Positions 19,166 through 27,889 are shown, counted from the stretch's first letter. The stretch: 64,000 nt of DNA from Sphaerotilus microaerophilus (GCF_023734135.1 NZ_AP025730.1:434001-498000), one strand, 5' to 3'. Program-made: numbers and translations. The notes: generated by a model not told the origin, from the letters alone.

Positions 19166-19762
19166 TCAGGCAGGTTTGGGCGCCGGGTGCAGCCAGGGCT
19201 TGAGCCACTGCGTCAGCCGTGGCGCGACGCCCCAGGTCATGATCAGCACCACCAGCGCGGTGACGAGCATCGTGCGCGGCACCAGCGGCCAGTCGGCCAG
19301 CAGCGGCACGACGGTGAGGAAGAGGAAGAGCACCGTCGGGAAGATGCCCAGCCAGGTGACGATGGCCACCTTCCAGCGCGGCGGCGGGGTCAGCTTCGGC
19401 CCCTTGGGATCGACGAACCAGTGCGCCAACCCGGTGAGCTGGCGCAGCTGCTGCTCGCCCTCGGTGTGCGGCGCCACCGCGGTCAGGCCCAGCGAGCGCA
19501 CCGGCGAGCTCTGCCAGGCGGCCAGGTGCTCGGCCGAGTCGTAGGCAAAGATGACGTGGTAGAGGTTGCCCTCCCTGCCGTCATCGCCGCTCGCATCCTC
19601 GCCCGGGCGGATCAGGTGCCCACCGAGGTGGCCTGAAAAGGTGGCGGCTGCGGCGATCATCTGCGTCATCGCCGCTTCGAAGGCGGCCTCGTGGCCGGCC
19701 TTGACGCGGCGGGTGACCAGCACCGTCACGGGTTTGCCGGACGCAGCGGCGGGAGCGTTCAT
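19166..19762 (-). CDS. Antibiotic-biosynthesis-monooxygenase-fold protein with C-terminal membrane helices
   Basis: 198 residues. The first 110 or so form an ABM dimeric alpha/beta-barrel-like domain (VTVLVTRRVKAGHEAAFE at the start, then YHVIFAYDSAEHLAAW), and the last 80 contain two hydrophobic segments of about 20 residues separated by a short loop. ABM domains include cofactor-free monooxygenases and heme or quinone-handling proteins; the membrane-anchored type is mostly uncharacterised. It overlaps dmpD by 4 bp, arguing for coupled translation with the hydrolase and a role in the same pathway. What it does cannot be read from the sequence. Confidence 0.8.
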   Translation of the reverse strand: MNAPAAASGKPVTVLVTRRVKAGHEAAFEAAMTQMIAAAATFSGHLGGHLIRPGEDASGDDGREGNLYHVIFAYDSAEHLAAWQSSPVRSLGLTAVAPHTEGEQQLRQLTGLAHWFVDPKGPKLTPPPRWKVAIVTWLGIFPTVLFLFLTVVPLLADWPLVPRTMLVTALVVLIMTWGVAPRLTQWLKPWLHPAPKPA

Positions 19763-20604
19763 GACTGCGCGTCCGCCTCGGCAAAGAAGTCGCCCACCAG
19801 CCGGGCGAAGCGGCCCGCGTGCTCGATCTGTGTCCAGTGGCCGCAGTGGCCGAAGACGTGCAGCTGGCTGTTGGGAATCCAGTCGGCCAGCGTCAGCGAG
19901 TTCTGCAGCGGGATCACCCGGTCCTCGCGGCCGTGGATCACCAGCGTCTCATGGGGCAGCGCGCGGATGTCGGCCTCGGCGCTGGCCATCGCGTCCACCC
20001 AGCGCTGGCGCGGGGCGGGGAACATCGCGGCAAACGACTCCTGGAAGCCCGGCCGGATGCTGGCCTGGTAGCGCAGCTCGGCCAGCTCGTCGGTGACCAG
20101 GGCACGGCTGTAGGCAAAGAGGTCCAGCAGCCCCTTCATCGCCGCCAGCGAGGGCTCGTAGCCCCACACCGCGTCCAGCCCCGGCGTGATCGCGAAGGGC
20201 ACGCCGACGCTGCCCATCAGCACCAGCCGACGCACCCGCTGCGGCGCACGGATGGCCAGCGCCAGCGACAGCGCGCCACCGAAGGAGTTGCCGACCAGGT
20301 CGACCTGCGGCACGCCGAGCGCATCCAGCAGGTCCAGCGCCTGCTGCACCCAGACGTCCATCGAGTAGGCCTGCCCCGCCGGCCGGTCCGTGAAGCCGAA
20401 GCCGACCATGTCCGGCGCCAGCACACGCCGGGACTTGGCGAGTTCAGGCATGACAAGGCGCCAGTTGGCCCAGGCGCTCACGCCCGGCCCGGAGCCGTGC
20501 ACCAGCAGCACCGGCGGTTGCCCGGACTGGGCGCTGCCGATGTCGTGGCAGTTGGTCTCGAAGGCGCCGGTGCGGACGCGCCGGGCGATTTCGGGGGAGC
20601 TCAT
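19759..20604 (-). CDS. dmpD: 2-Hydroxymuconic semialdehyde hydrolase
   Basis: C-C bond hydrolase of the hydrolytic meta-cleavage branch, used for ring-fission products of 3-substituted catechols (for example from toluene via 3-methylcatechol). The 281-residue alpha/beta-hydrolase has the HGSGPG oxyanion loop (36-41), nucleophile Ser107 in GNSFGG, Asp228 in GREDRV and His256 in GHCGHW. These match the XylF/DmpD/CumD family. It lies between dmpH and the ABM gene. Confidence 0.93.
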   Translation of the reverse strand: MSSPEIARRVRTGAFETNCHDIGSAQSGQPPVLLVHGSGPGVSAWANWRLVMPELAKSRRVLAPDMVGFGFTDRPAGQAYSMDVWVQQALDLLDALGVPQVDLVGNSFGGALSLALAIRAPQRVRRLVLMGSVGVPFAITPGLDAVWGYEPSLAAMKGLLDLFAYSRALVTDELAELRYQASIRPGFQESFAAMFPAPRQRWVDAMASAEADIRALPHETLVIHGREDRVIPLQNSLTLADWIPNSQLHVFGHCGHWTQIEHAGRFARLVGDFFAEADAQS

Positions 20605-20620
20605 GGCGGGCCGTCGCCGA

Positions 20621-21409
20621 TCAGACGAACTTCATGGAGACGCTGCCCAGGTCCTGGAAGCGCACGTTGACGCTGTCGCCGGCCTGCACCGCGATGGCCT
20701 CGGTGACGCCACCGGTCATGATGAAGGTGCCGGCCGGGATTTCCTGGCCGCGCGCGCCCAGGTGGTTGGCCATCATCGCCACCGCGGCGGCCGGGTGGCC
20801 CAGCACCGCGGCGCCGGCGGCCATGGCCATGATCTGGCCGTTCTTCTCCAGCACCACGCCCAGCGTGCGCAGGTCCAGCTCCTCGACGCGGCGCGAGCGC
20901 CCGCCGATCACGAAGCGCGAGGCCGAGGTGTTGTCGGCAATCACGCTCTTGAGGTCGAACTTGAAGTCGCGGTAGCGGCTGTCGATGATCTCGACCGCGG
21001 GGAGGACGAAGTCGATCGCCGCCATCACCGCGCCGACGTGGCAGCCCGGGCCGCGCAAAGGCGCCTTGGTGACGATGCAGATCTCGGCCTCCACCTTGGG
21101 GTGGATCAGTTCCGAGGTCTGGATCTCTCCGCCGTCCGGGCGGGCCATGTAGTCGGAGACGAAGCCGAAGCAGGGCACGTCCACGCCCATCTGCTTCATC
21201 TTCGCGAACGAGGTCAGGCCGGCCTTGAGGCCGACGGTCTTGTGGCCACGTGCTTCCTTGCGGCGGCGGATCTCGTCCTGGATGTCGTAGGCGTCGGCCC
21301 AGTCCATCTGCGGGTAGTCGTCGGTGATCTTGGTGACGTCGCGCGCCTCCAGCTCGGCCGATTCCAGGTGGGCGGCCAGCGCCTCGATGTCTTTGCGATC
21401 AAGTGCCAT
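20621..21409 (-). CDS. dmpH: 4-Oxalocrotonate decarboxylase
   Basis: Decarboxylates 2-oxohex-3-enedioate to 2-hydroxypenta-2,4-dienoate; known to form a complex with the hydratase DmpE so the unstable dienol is passed on directly. The 262-residue protein belongs to the FAH-like hydratase/decarboxylase family, with the metal-ligand segment KVEAEICIV, the DSRYRDFKF stretch and GHPAAAVAMMANHLG. It is paralogous to dmpE, which lies upstream across a hairpin repeat. Confidence 0.94.
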   Translation of the reverse strand: MALDRKDIEALAAHLESAELEARDVTKITDDYPQMDWADAYDIQDEIRRRKEARGHKTVGLKAGLTSFAKMKQMGVDVPCFGFVSDYMARPDGGEIQTSELIHPKVEAEICIVTKAPLRGPGCHVGAVMAAIDFVLPAVEIIDSRYRDFKFDLKSVIADNTSASRFVIGGRSRRVEELDLRTLGVVLEKNGQIMAMAAGAAVLGHPAAAVAMMANHLGARGQEIPAGTFIMTGGVTEAIAVQAGDSVNVRFQDLGSVSMKFV

Positions 21410-21440
21410 GGTGTATCTCTTTCTTCAGCAAGGTCCAGGC

Positions 21441-21510
21441 GTGGATCCGGCTCCGCCGGTCCGCTGCCTGCGCCCCCTCGGGGGGCAGCGACCGGCAGGG
21501 AGCGTGGGGG
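21441..21510. repeat. Intra-operonic hairpin repeat, copy R3
   Basis: GC-rich intergenic element between dmpE and dmpH. It contains GTGGATCCGGCTCCGCCGG followed by a C-run/G-run hairpin (CCCCCTCGGGGGG) and a G-rich tail. Related copies lie at 24319-24391, 27890-27963 and 45084-45154. Read in the direction of transcription all four have the same orientation. Confidence 0.7.
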
Positions 21511-21511
21511 C

Positions 21512-22294
21512 TCAGATGAAGCGCACCGAGGTGCTGCCGAGACCGCCCACCGAGGCGTGCAGGCTGTCGCCGGCCTTGACTGGCACCAGCGGCGACTGCG
21601 AGCCCGACAGGATGATGTCGCCGGCCTTGAGCGTGATGCCCAGTGCGCCCAGCGTGTTGGCCAGCCAGGCCACCGCGTTGACGGGCGAGCCCTGCACCGA
21701 GGCGCCGCAGGAGGTCGAGATGATTTCGCCGTTCTTCTCCAGCACCATGCCGGCCAGCGCCAGGTCGAGGTCGTGCGGGCTGCGGCGGGTGCCGCCCAGG
21801 GTCAGCACGCCACAGCTGGCGTTGTCCGCCACGGTGTCCTGGATCTTGATCTTCCAGTCGCGGATGCGGCTGTCGACGATCTCGAAGCAGGGCATCACGC
21901 AGTCGGTGGCGCGCAGCACGTCGGCCGCGGTCACGCCCGGGCCGGTGAGGTCACGCGCCAGGATGAAGGCGACTTCGGCCTCGGCCTTGGGCGCGATCAG
22001 CTTGCTGGTGTCCACCGGCTCGCCTTCGTTGAACACCATGCCCGAGAGCAGGTGGCCGAAGTCCGGCTGGTTCACGCCCAGCATGTCCATCACCACCTTG
22101 CTGGTCACGCCGATCTTCTTGCCGACGACGATCTCACCCGCATCGAGGCGGCGCTGGATCATGCGCAGCTGGATCTGGTAGGCGTCGGCGACGGTGATGT
22201 CGGCCTCGCGGTTGGTGAGCGGCTCCACCGGCACGCGGCTGAGCAGCGACTGGTAGAGCTCGTCGCCGTAGGCTTGGATCTTCTCGGGGGTCAT
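21512..22294 (-). CDS. dmpE: 2-Oxopent-4-enoate (2-hydroxypentadienoate) hydratase
   Basis: Adds water to 2-hydroxypenta-2,4-dienoate to give 4-hydroxy-2-oxovalerate. The 260 residues align end to end with the dmpH product: KAEAEVAFI metal-ligand segment, DSRIRDWKI, and GSPVNAVAWLANTLG. The start at 22294 (MTPEKIQAYG) lies 11 bp after the dmpC stop; the longer frame upstream overlaps dmpC and is not used. Confidence 0.94.
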   Translation of the reverse strand: MTPEKIQAYGDELYQSLLSRVPVEPLTNREADITVADAYQIQLRMIQRRLDAGEIVVGKKIGVTSKVVMDMLGVNQPDFGHLLSGMVFNEGEPVDTSKLIAPKAEAEVAFILARDLTGPGVTAADVLRATDCVMPCFEIVDSRIRDWKIKIQDTVADNASCGVLTLGGTRRSPHDLDLALAGMVLEKNGEIISTSCGASVQGSPVNAVAWLANTLGALGITLKAGDIILSGSQSPLVPVKAGDSLHASVGGLGSTSVRFI

Positions 22295-22305
22295 CGAGGC
22301 CGTCC

Positions 22306-23760
22306 TCAGATTTTGATCATCACGTTGCGGAGTTCCGTATAGAACTCCAGCGAATGCACACCGCCCTCGCGGCCGATGCCCGAGGCCTTGGCGCCGCCAA
22401 AGGCCGTGCGCAGGTCGCGCAGGAACCAGCTGTTGACCCAGCACAGGCCTACCTCGATGGCGTTGGCCACGCGGGTGGCGGTGCCGATGTCGGAGGTCCA
22501 GACCGTGGTGGCCAGGCCGTAGTCGGTGGCGTTGGCCAGCTCGATTGCCTCTTCCTCGGTGTCGAAGGGGGCGATGTGGCAGCAGGGGCCGAAGATCTCC
22601 TCGCGGATCACCGCGGCGCTCTCGGGCAGGCCGGTCCAGATGGTGGGCTGCACGAAGTGGCCGTTGGCGTACTCGCCTTCCATCGGGGGCGTGCCGCCAC
22701 CGGTGACCACCGTGGCGCCGGCCTCCTTGGCCTTGGCGTAGTAGCCCAGCACCTTCTGCCGGTGCTCGGCAGAGATCAGCGGGCCCAGGCCGACGCCCGG
22801 GGTGTCGGGGCCGCCGACCTTCAGGCCCTCGGCCTTGGCCTTGAGCGCGGCCACGAACTTCTCAAAGATCGGGCGCTGCACGTACACGCGCTCGGTGCCC
22901 AGGCAGACCTGGCCGCAGTTCTCGAAGGCGCTGCGGGTGATGCCGGCCACCGCCTTGTCGAAGTCCGCATCAGCAAAGACGATGCCGGCGTTCTTGCCGC
23001 CGAGCTCGAAGCTGACCGGACGCACGCCCTTGGCGGCGGCGGCCATGATGGCCTCGCCGGTGCGCGTTTCACCGGTGAAGGTGATGCCGTTGACGCCCGG
23101 GTGCTGGGTGATGAAGGCGCCCGCCGATCCGGGACCGAAGCCGTGTAGCACCTGATACACGCCCTTGGGGATGCCCACCGTGTTCATCACCTCGCCCAGC
23201 AGCGTGGCGGTGGCGGGGGTTTCTTCCGAGGGCTTGACGATCACGGTGTTGCCACAGGCCAGCGCCGGGCCGACCTTCCAGGTCATCAGCAGCAGCGGCA
23301 GGTTCCAGGGGCAGATCACGCCGATCACGCCCAGGGGGCTGCGCACGCCGTAGCTGATGGCCGTGCCGCCGTCGGGCGTGGTCATCTGGAAGCTCTCGGT
23401 GGGCACGTTCTTGACGATGTCGGCAAAGACCTTGAAGTTGGCGGCGCCGCGCGGGATGTCGATGTGCGAGGCGAGCGAACGCGGCTTGCCAGTGTCGGCC
23501 AGCTCGGCGGCCAGGAAATCGTCAAAACGGCGGTTGATTTCATCGGCCACTGCGTGCAGCAGTTCCGTGCGCTTGACCACCGACATGCGGCCCCACTCGC
23601 CCTTCAGCGCGGCGCGGCCCGCGGCGACGGCAGCGTCCACCTCCGCCTGGCCGGCCTCGTGCACCAGGCCGATCACCTCGTTGGTGGCCGGGATGCGGTC
23701 TTCGAAAGTCTTGCCGGTGGCGACGAACTCGCCGTTGATGAAGTTCAGGAACTGTTTCAT
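22306..23760 (-). CDS. dmpC: 2-Hydroxymuconic semialdehyde dehydrogenase
   Basis: NAD+-dependent oxidation of the catechol ring-fission product to 2-hydroxymuconate, the entry to the oxalocrotonate branch. The 484-residue aldehyde dehydrogenase has PWNLPL (151-156), the general-base Glu252 in FELGGKN and nucleophile Cys286 in NCGQVCLG. The length and the ARVANAIEVG-like C-terminal substrate segment fit XylG/DmpC. It starts the dmpCEH run; the upstream gene is the HbpS/GlcG-like ORF 65 bp away. Confidence 0.95.
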   Translation of the reverse strand: MKQFLNFINGEFVATGKTFEDRIPATNEVIGLVHEAGQAEVDAAVAAGRAALKGEWGRMSVVKRTELLHAVADEINRRFDDFLAAELADTGKPRSLASHIDIPRGAANFKVFADIVKNVPTESFQMTTPDGGTAISYGVRSPLGVIGVICPWNLPLLLMTWKVGPALACGNTVIVKPSEETPATATLLGEVMNTVGIPKGVYQVLHGFGPGSAGAFITQHPGVNGITFTGETRTGEAIMAAAAKGVRPVSFELGGKNAGIVFADADFDKAVAGITRSAFENCGQVCLGTERVYVQRPIFEKFVAALKAKAEGLKVGGPDTPGVGLGPLISAEHRQKVLGYYAKAKEAGATVVTGGGTPPMEGEYANGHFVQPTIWTGLPESAAVIREEIFGPCCHIAPFDTEEEAIELANATDYGLATTVWTSDIGTATRVANAIEVGLCWVNSWFLRDLRTAFGGAKASGIGREGGVHSLEFYTELRNVMIKI

Positions 23761-23825
23761 GGCAGATAGTGCGTTGATGCTGACGCGATGGACGACGCGA
23801 CGATGATGATCGTTTTCAAGGGCGC

Positions 23826-24254
23826 TCAGGCCAGGCCCAGCGCCGCGAGCCCCGCGGCGGCGCAGACCTCGTCCTGCTCGGCCGAGCCACCGGACACGCC
23901 GATGCCGCCGATGCGCTCGTCGCCCTCGACGACGGGCAGCCCGCCGCCGAAGAGCACGAGGCGGGCGCGCTGGTTCAGCCCGATGCGCAGCAACTCGTCG
24001 TCACCGATCACGCCGCCCCACTGCGAGGTCGGAAACCCGAAGCTCGCCGCGGTGTAGGCCTTGTCGATGGCGATGTCGATCGAATGCAGGAAGGCCCCGG
24101 GCATGCGCAAGAACGCCATCAACGTGCCCGAGGCATCGGTGACGGCAACGTTGATGCGTATGCCCAGGGCCTCCGCCTTCGCCACGGCCGCCTGGACGGC
24201 AGCCGATGCGGCCGAAGCGGTGATGCAACGGACAGGAACACTGTGTTGAGTCAT
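23826..24254 (-). CDS. HbpS/GlcG-family small protein
   Basis: 142 residues starting MTQHSVPVRC; a few in-frame codons upstream are possible. The pattern AAVAKAEALGI, VAVTDASGTLMAF, DKAYTAASF, GGLPVV and GGIGVSGG is the Haem-degrading/HbpS-GlcG family (DUF336). Some members bind heme or cobalamin; others are found with glycolate or aromatic catabolism genes without known role. Here it lies between catechol dioxygenase and dmpC, as in several betaproteobacterial meta-cleavage clusters, so it probably serves the pathway; the function is unproven. Confidence 0.85.
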   Translation of the reverse strand: MTQHSVPVRCITASAASAAVQAAVAKAEALGIRINVAVTDASGTLMAFLRMPGAFLHSIDIAIDKAYTAASFGFPTSQWGGVIGDDELLRIGLNQRARLVLFGGGLPVVEGDERIGGIGVSGGSAEQDEVCAAAGLAALGLA

Positions 24255-24318
24255 GACTGCAGCCGGTAGCGAAGAGGAGGAAACCACTGGGGGCCAACGG
24301 CCCCCGTGAGTGGACGCG

Positions 24319-24391
24319 GTGGATCCGGCTTGGCCGGTCCACTCGCGTCGCCCCCTTGAGGGGGAGCGCCGTCAGGCGCAACGGGGGTGGG
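24319..24391. repeat. Intra-operonic hairpin repeat, copy R1
   Basis: Lies between catechol 2,3-dioxygenase and the HbpS-like gene. It has an imperfect inverted repeat GGATCCGGC/GCCGGTCC, then CCCCCTTGAGGGGG (5-bp stem, 4-nt loop), then a GCGCC/GGCGC-like pair and a G-rich end. It is nearly identical to R2 at 27890-27963. Confidence 0.75.
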
Positions 24392-24402
24392 CGACCATCC
24401 CT

Positions 24403-25329
24403 TCAGGTCACAACGCTCAGGAAGCGCTCGTTGAGCTTGCGGTCGTGATAGAATACGCCGGCGCCCACTTCGTCCCAGGTCCAGGTGATCGGCGGCATGT
24501 CCGGGTACCAGTAGTTGCCGCCGCAGAAGGTCTCCATGCGGTTGCCCGACGGGTCGAAGAAATAGATCGTCGTGCCGCGGGTGACGCCGTGGCGGGTCGG
24601 GCCGATGTCGATCGAGACGCGGTGCATCGACATGATGTCGGCGGCGCGCAGCACCTGCTCCCAGGTCTCCAGCAGGAAGCTCACGTGGTGCAGCTTGGCG
24701 GGTTCGCCGTGGCGAACCATCGCGATGTCGTGCGCCTTGGTGCCGCAGGACAGCCAGGTGGCCAGGTCGGTCTTGCCGTCTTCGAGCAGGATGTGCTCCA
24801 CCATGCCGAAGCCCAGCACCTCCTCGAACAGCTTGCGGTTGGCGTCGATGTCCGGGCCGTAGATCAGGCAGTGGTCCATGCGCAGCGGGTTGATGCCCTT
24901 GAGGCCCTGCTGGAAGGCTTCCGGGTTCACGTAGCCGATGCCATTGCCCACGTCGGTCTTCTGGGCATACAGCTCGATCACGTGTTCCGTCGGCAGCTTG
25001 AAGCGCACGCGCTCGCCGGTTTCCAGCATCTCACCGGCGGGCACACGCTCGGTGGTCACGCCGTAGTCCTTGAGCTTGCCTTCCAGCTCGTTCAACGTGG
25101 CGTTGTTCAGCACCTTGAAGGCGAAGGCATCCAGGCCGGCACTGTCGGCCTTGCGGATCACGAAGCTGTTGTGATCGTGCTCCTCGTTGCACTTGAAGTA
25201 CACGCGGCCCGAGTTGTCGCGCCCGGTTTCCTTCAGGCCCATCACGTCGGTGTAGAACTTCACCGACTCGTCCAGGTCCAGCACACGCACCACCGCGTGG
25301 CCCGGACGCAGCACACCAGTCATTGCCAT
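24403..25329 (-). CDS. dmpB: Catechol 2,3-dioxygenase
   Basis: Extradiol, Fe(II)-dependent ring cleavage of catechol and methylcatechols to 2-hydroxymuconic semialdehydes. The 308-residue, two-module vicinal-oxygen-chelate protein has the iron ligands at the classic positions: His153 (MDHCL), His214 (KLHHVSF) and Glu266 (NRMETF). The start MAMTGVLRPG at 25329 has AAGGAG upstream; the longer frame with extra N-terminal residues is unlikely. It follows dmpQ by about 20 bp. Confidence 0.97.
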   Translation of the reverse strand: MAMTGVLRPGHAVVRVLDLDESVKFYTDVMGLKETGRDNSGRVYFKCNEEHDHNSFVIRKADSAGLDAFAFKVLNNATLNELEGKLKDYGVTTERVPAGEMLETGERVRFKLPTEHVIELYAQKTDVGNGIGYVNPEAFQQGLKGINPLRMDHCLIYGPDIDANRKLFEEVLGFGMVEHILLEDGKTDLATWLSCGTKAHDIAMVRHGEPAKLHHVSFLLETWEQVLRAADIMSMHRVSIDIGPTRHGVTRGTTIYFFDPSGNRMETFCGGNYWYPDMPPITWTWDEVGAGVFYHDRKLNERFLSVVT

Positions 25330-25348
25330 TTCGGTCTCCTTCTTGAGG

Positions 25349-25693
25349 TCAGGTTGAGTGGGAAGTGGGGGCGCCGGCCGTCTCAACCCCGCGGACGACG
25401 CTCTTTTTCATCTTTCCGATCACCGTCAGGTGCACGTCGCTGGTGGGGCGAACGCGGCAGGCCAGCACGCGGCCCTCGCGCTCGTCTTCCTCGCTCACGT
25501 GCTCCCGGCTCATCACCCGGGCCACGTAGCTGCCCTCGGTGACCTGCACCTTGCACACGCCACAGCCGCCGTTGCGGCAGCCCACCGGGATGCCTTTGCG
25601 CCCGAGGGCCTCCATGCCCTCCAGCAGCGAACGCGTCTCGGCGCAGCGGTAGGTCTCGCCGGTGTCTTCGATCAGGATGTCGTATCGAACCAC
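25349..25693 (-). CDS. dmpQ: Chloroplast-type [2Fe-2S] ferredoxin that reactivates catechol dioxygenase
   Basis: A 114-residue plant-type ferredoxin with ligands Cys39, Cys44, Cys47 (CRNGGCGVC) and Cys79. The XylT/DmpQ family re-reduces the oxidised iron of catechol 2,3-dioxygenase, especially after turnover of 4-methylcatechol. It is the first gene of the minus-strand ring-cleavage operon; its start lies next to the divergent LysR promoter region (25694-25858). Confidence 0.94.
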   Translation of the reverse strand: MVRYDILIEDTGETYRCAETRSLLEGMEALGRKGIPVGCRNGGCGVCKVQVTEGSYVARVMSREHVSEEDEREGRVLACRVRPTSDVHLTVIGKMKKSVVRGVETAGAPTSHST

Positions 25694-25770
25694 TTACCTG
25701 TCTCCTGTCTGGTGTTGCTGCGGACTTGAAGCCGCTTTCACCTTGAGTGCCCGGGATGATGGAACCGTGG

Positions 25771-25824
25771 CTCGATACTGTCCAATACCATATATTCCAA
25801 TCTCAATACCTGCTGAGTATCGAG
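25771..25824. promoter_or_regulatory. Likely LysR-type regulator binding region between dmpQ and lysR
   Basis: The 165-bp divergent spacer contains ATAC-N7-GTAT at 25806-25820, the recognition pattern known for the BenM/CatM/CatR/CbnR class. Around it is a perfect 9-bp inverted repeat, CTCGATACT (25771-25779) and AGTATCGAG (25816-25824), the arms 36 bp apart. The ATAC at 25775 may be the half-site of an activation-binding site. The full site is about 40 bp before the lysR start, suggesting autorepression, and about 110 bp before the dmpQ start. Confidence 0.7.
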
Positions 25825-25858
25825 TTGACTGCCCACAAGCCCGATCTGGAGCCCCGAC

Positions 25859-26770
25859 ATGGACCTGCGTGAAATGCGCTACTTCCTTGCCCTGGCCGAG
25901 GAGCGGAACTTCGGCCGTGCGGCCGAGCGGCTGCACATCGCCCAGCCGCCGCTGTCGCGCCAGATCCGGGCGATGGAGGACGAGCTGGGCGCGCAGCTGT
26001 TCATCCGCACACCCAAGGGCGTGGAGCTGACCGAGGCCGGGCAGACGCTGCTCGACGAGGTACCCAACCTGCTCGCGCTGGCCCAGCGCGCCAAGGAGCG
26101 CACCCGGCGCGCCGGCCAGGGGCTGATCGGCCAGCTCGACGTGGGCCTGTTCGGCTCGGGCGTGCTGGACGTGATCCCGCGCATGCTGGCGCGCTTCCAC
26201 ACCGCGCGGCCGGACGTGAAGATCAAGCTGCACAACCTCACCAAGGCCGAGCAGCTGCAGGCCCTGCGCGAGCGCCGCCTCACGGTCGGCTTCAACCGCC
26301 TGGTGCCGGAGGACGAGGACCTGGTGATCGAGCCCATCCTGCGCGAGCCGCTGGTGGTGGCGCTGCCGGAGGGCCACCCGCTGGCGGTGCGCCCGAGCAT
26401 CCCGATCGCCGAACTGGAAGGCCTGCCGCTGATCCTCTACCCCAACATCCCGATGCGCGGGCTGGCGCAGGAGATTGCCGATGCCTTCCGCGCCGAGGGT
26501 CTGACGATGCGCCTGGAGCAGGACGTCGAGGACGTGCTCACCGCCGTGGCCCTGGTGGCCAGTGGCTTCGGGCTGGCGATCACGACGCAGTCGGCCACCA
26601 ACCTGCGTCTGCCGGGCGTGGCCTTTCGCCCGCTGTCCAGCCGCCACCTGCGCGACGTGGAGCTGAGCTGCCTCTACCGGCGCGGCGACACCTCGCCGGT
26701 GTTGGCTGCTTTCCTGGACGTAGTGCATGGCTTTGCGCGTGTGCCCAGCCGGAACTTCAGATCCGCTTGA
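25859..26770 (+). CDS. LysR-family regulator of the meta-cleavage operon
   Basis: A 303-residue LTTR: N-terminal winged HTH (MDLREMRYFLALAEERNFGR through QPPLSRQIRAMEDELG) and a C-terminal effector domain of the BenM/CatR/CbnR subgroup. It is divergent from dmpQ, with a matching ATAC-N7-GTAT site between, so its likely target is the dmpQB-C-E-H operon and itself. Effectors of relatives are muconates or ring-fission products. Comamonas phenol clusters carry a LysR gene (aphT-type) in a similar role. Its 3' end overlaps the convergent dmpP end by 14 bp. Confidence 0.9.
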   Translation: MDLREMRYFLALAEERNFGRAAERLHIAQPPLSRQIRAMEDELGAQLFIRTPKGVELTEAGQTLLDEVPNLLALAQRAKERTRRAGQGLIGQLDVGLFGSGVLDVIPRMLARFHTARPDVKIKLHNLTKAEQLQALRERRLTVGFNRLVPEDEDLVIEPILREPLVVALPEGHPLAVRPSIPIAELEGLPLILYPNIPMRGLAQEIADAFRAEGLTMRLEQDVEDVLTAVALVASGFGLAITTQSATNLRLPGVAFRPLSSRHLRDVELSCLYRRGDTSPVLAAFLDVVHGFARVPSRNFRSA

Positions 26771-27827
26771 ACAAGGGGCTGCGCATCTGCTGCGCGGCGT
26801 CCGCGGCCGAGATGAACTTCTCGGTGTAGATGTCGCGCTCGAACAGCCGGCCCTGCATCAGCGTCGTGATGCAGGCGTCGATCATGATCGGCGGGCCGCA
26901 GAGGTAGGCCTTGCGCCCGCGGAAGTCGTTGTCGAAGTGCGCCTTGGCGGCGTCGTGCACGAAGCCCCGGAACCCTGTCCAGCCCGAGTCGGCCGGCTCG
27001 TCCGACAGCGCCGGCACGTAGGTGAAGTGCGGGTGCTGCGCCGCCAGCGCGGTGAACAGGTCGTGGTCGTACAGCTCGGCACGGTTGCGCGCGCCGTAGA
27101 CCAGCGTGATCGGCAGGGAGGCGCCCCCGTTCGCCTGGTCTGCCAGCAGGTCCAGGATCATCGACTTGGGGCTCGACAGCCCGGAGCCACCGGCCAGGAA
27201 CAGCGAGGGCACGTTGGCCGACTTGCGCACGAAGAAGCGCCCGTAGGGCCCGGCCAGCTTGACCCGGTCGCCGACCTTCATCTGCTGATGCACCCAGGTG
27301 GTGGCATGGCCTCCCGGCACGTGGCGGATGTTGAGTTCGACCTCGCCCGCCTGCTGCGGCGCATTGGCCAGCGAGAAGGCGCGCGAGCCCGTGCCGTCCG
27401 GCAGTGCCAGGTTGATGTACTGGCCGGCCTGGAAGTCCATCGGCTTGTCCAGCGTGATCCACACGCCCTTGATCGTGGGCGTCAGCGCCTCGATGCGGCT
27501 GACGGTGCCCGGGAAGTCGCGCACCGGCAGGTTGCGGGCGTCGTCGTCGGCCTCGATCTCGGCCTCGATCACCACGTCGGACTGCAGCGTCGCGCAGCAG
27601 GCCAGGCACAGGCCCTCCTCGCGCTCGTAGTCCATCAGCGCGAAGTTGGAGGCCTCGCCGTGGTCGATCTCACCGTCGGTGACGCTCACCTTGCAGGTGG
27701 CGCACAGCCCGTGGCAGCAGGCGTGCGGCAGGTAGATGCCCGCGCGCAGCGCGGCGTCGAGGATGGTCTGGCCCTCCTCGACTTCCAGCGTCTGGCCGAG
27801 CGGTTCGATGGTCAGCGAATGGGACAT
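26757..27827 (-). CDS. dmpP: Phenol hydroxylase P5, FAD/[2Fe-2S] reductase
   Basis: Takes electrons from NADH to the diiron hydroxylase. The 356 residues comprise an N-terminal plant-type ferredoxin domain (Cys37, Cys42, Cys45 and Cys77), an FAD domain with RAFSLANAP, and an NAD domain with GGSGLSSPKSM. It is the last gene of the dmpKLMNOP operon, 141 bp after dmpO across hairpin repeat R2. The convergent lysR gene overlaps its end. Confidence 0.96.
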   Translation of the reverse strand: MSHSLTIEPLGQTLEVEEGQTILDAALRAGIYLPHACCHGLCATCKVSVTDGEIDHGEASNFALMDYEREEGLCLACCATLQSDVVIEAEIEADDDARNLPVRDFPGTVSRIEALTPTIKGVWITLDKPMDFQAGQYINLALPDGTGSRAFSLANAPQQAGEVELNIRHVPGGHATTWVHQQMKVGDRVKLAGPYGRFFVRKSANVPSLFLAGGSGLSSPKSMILDLLADQANGGASLPITLVYGARNRAELYDHDLFTALAAQHPHFTYVPALSDEPADSGWTGFRGFVHDAAKAHFDNDFRGRKAYLCGPPIMIDACITTLMQGRLFERDIYTEKFISAADAAQQMRSPLFKRI

Positions 27828-27889
27828 GGCGGGTGGTGCATTGCAGAACGGGTGCCGGGCGCGAAACTAGGGTGTACCCAGCAGACGCC

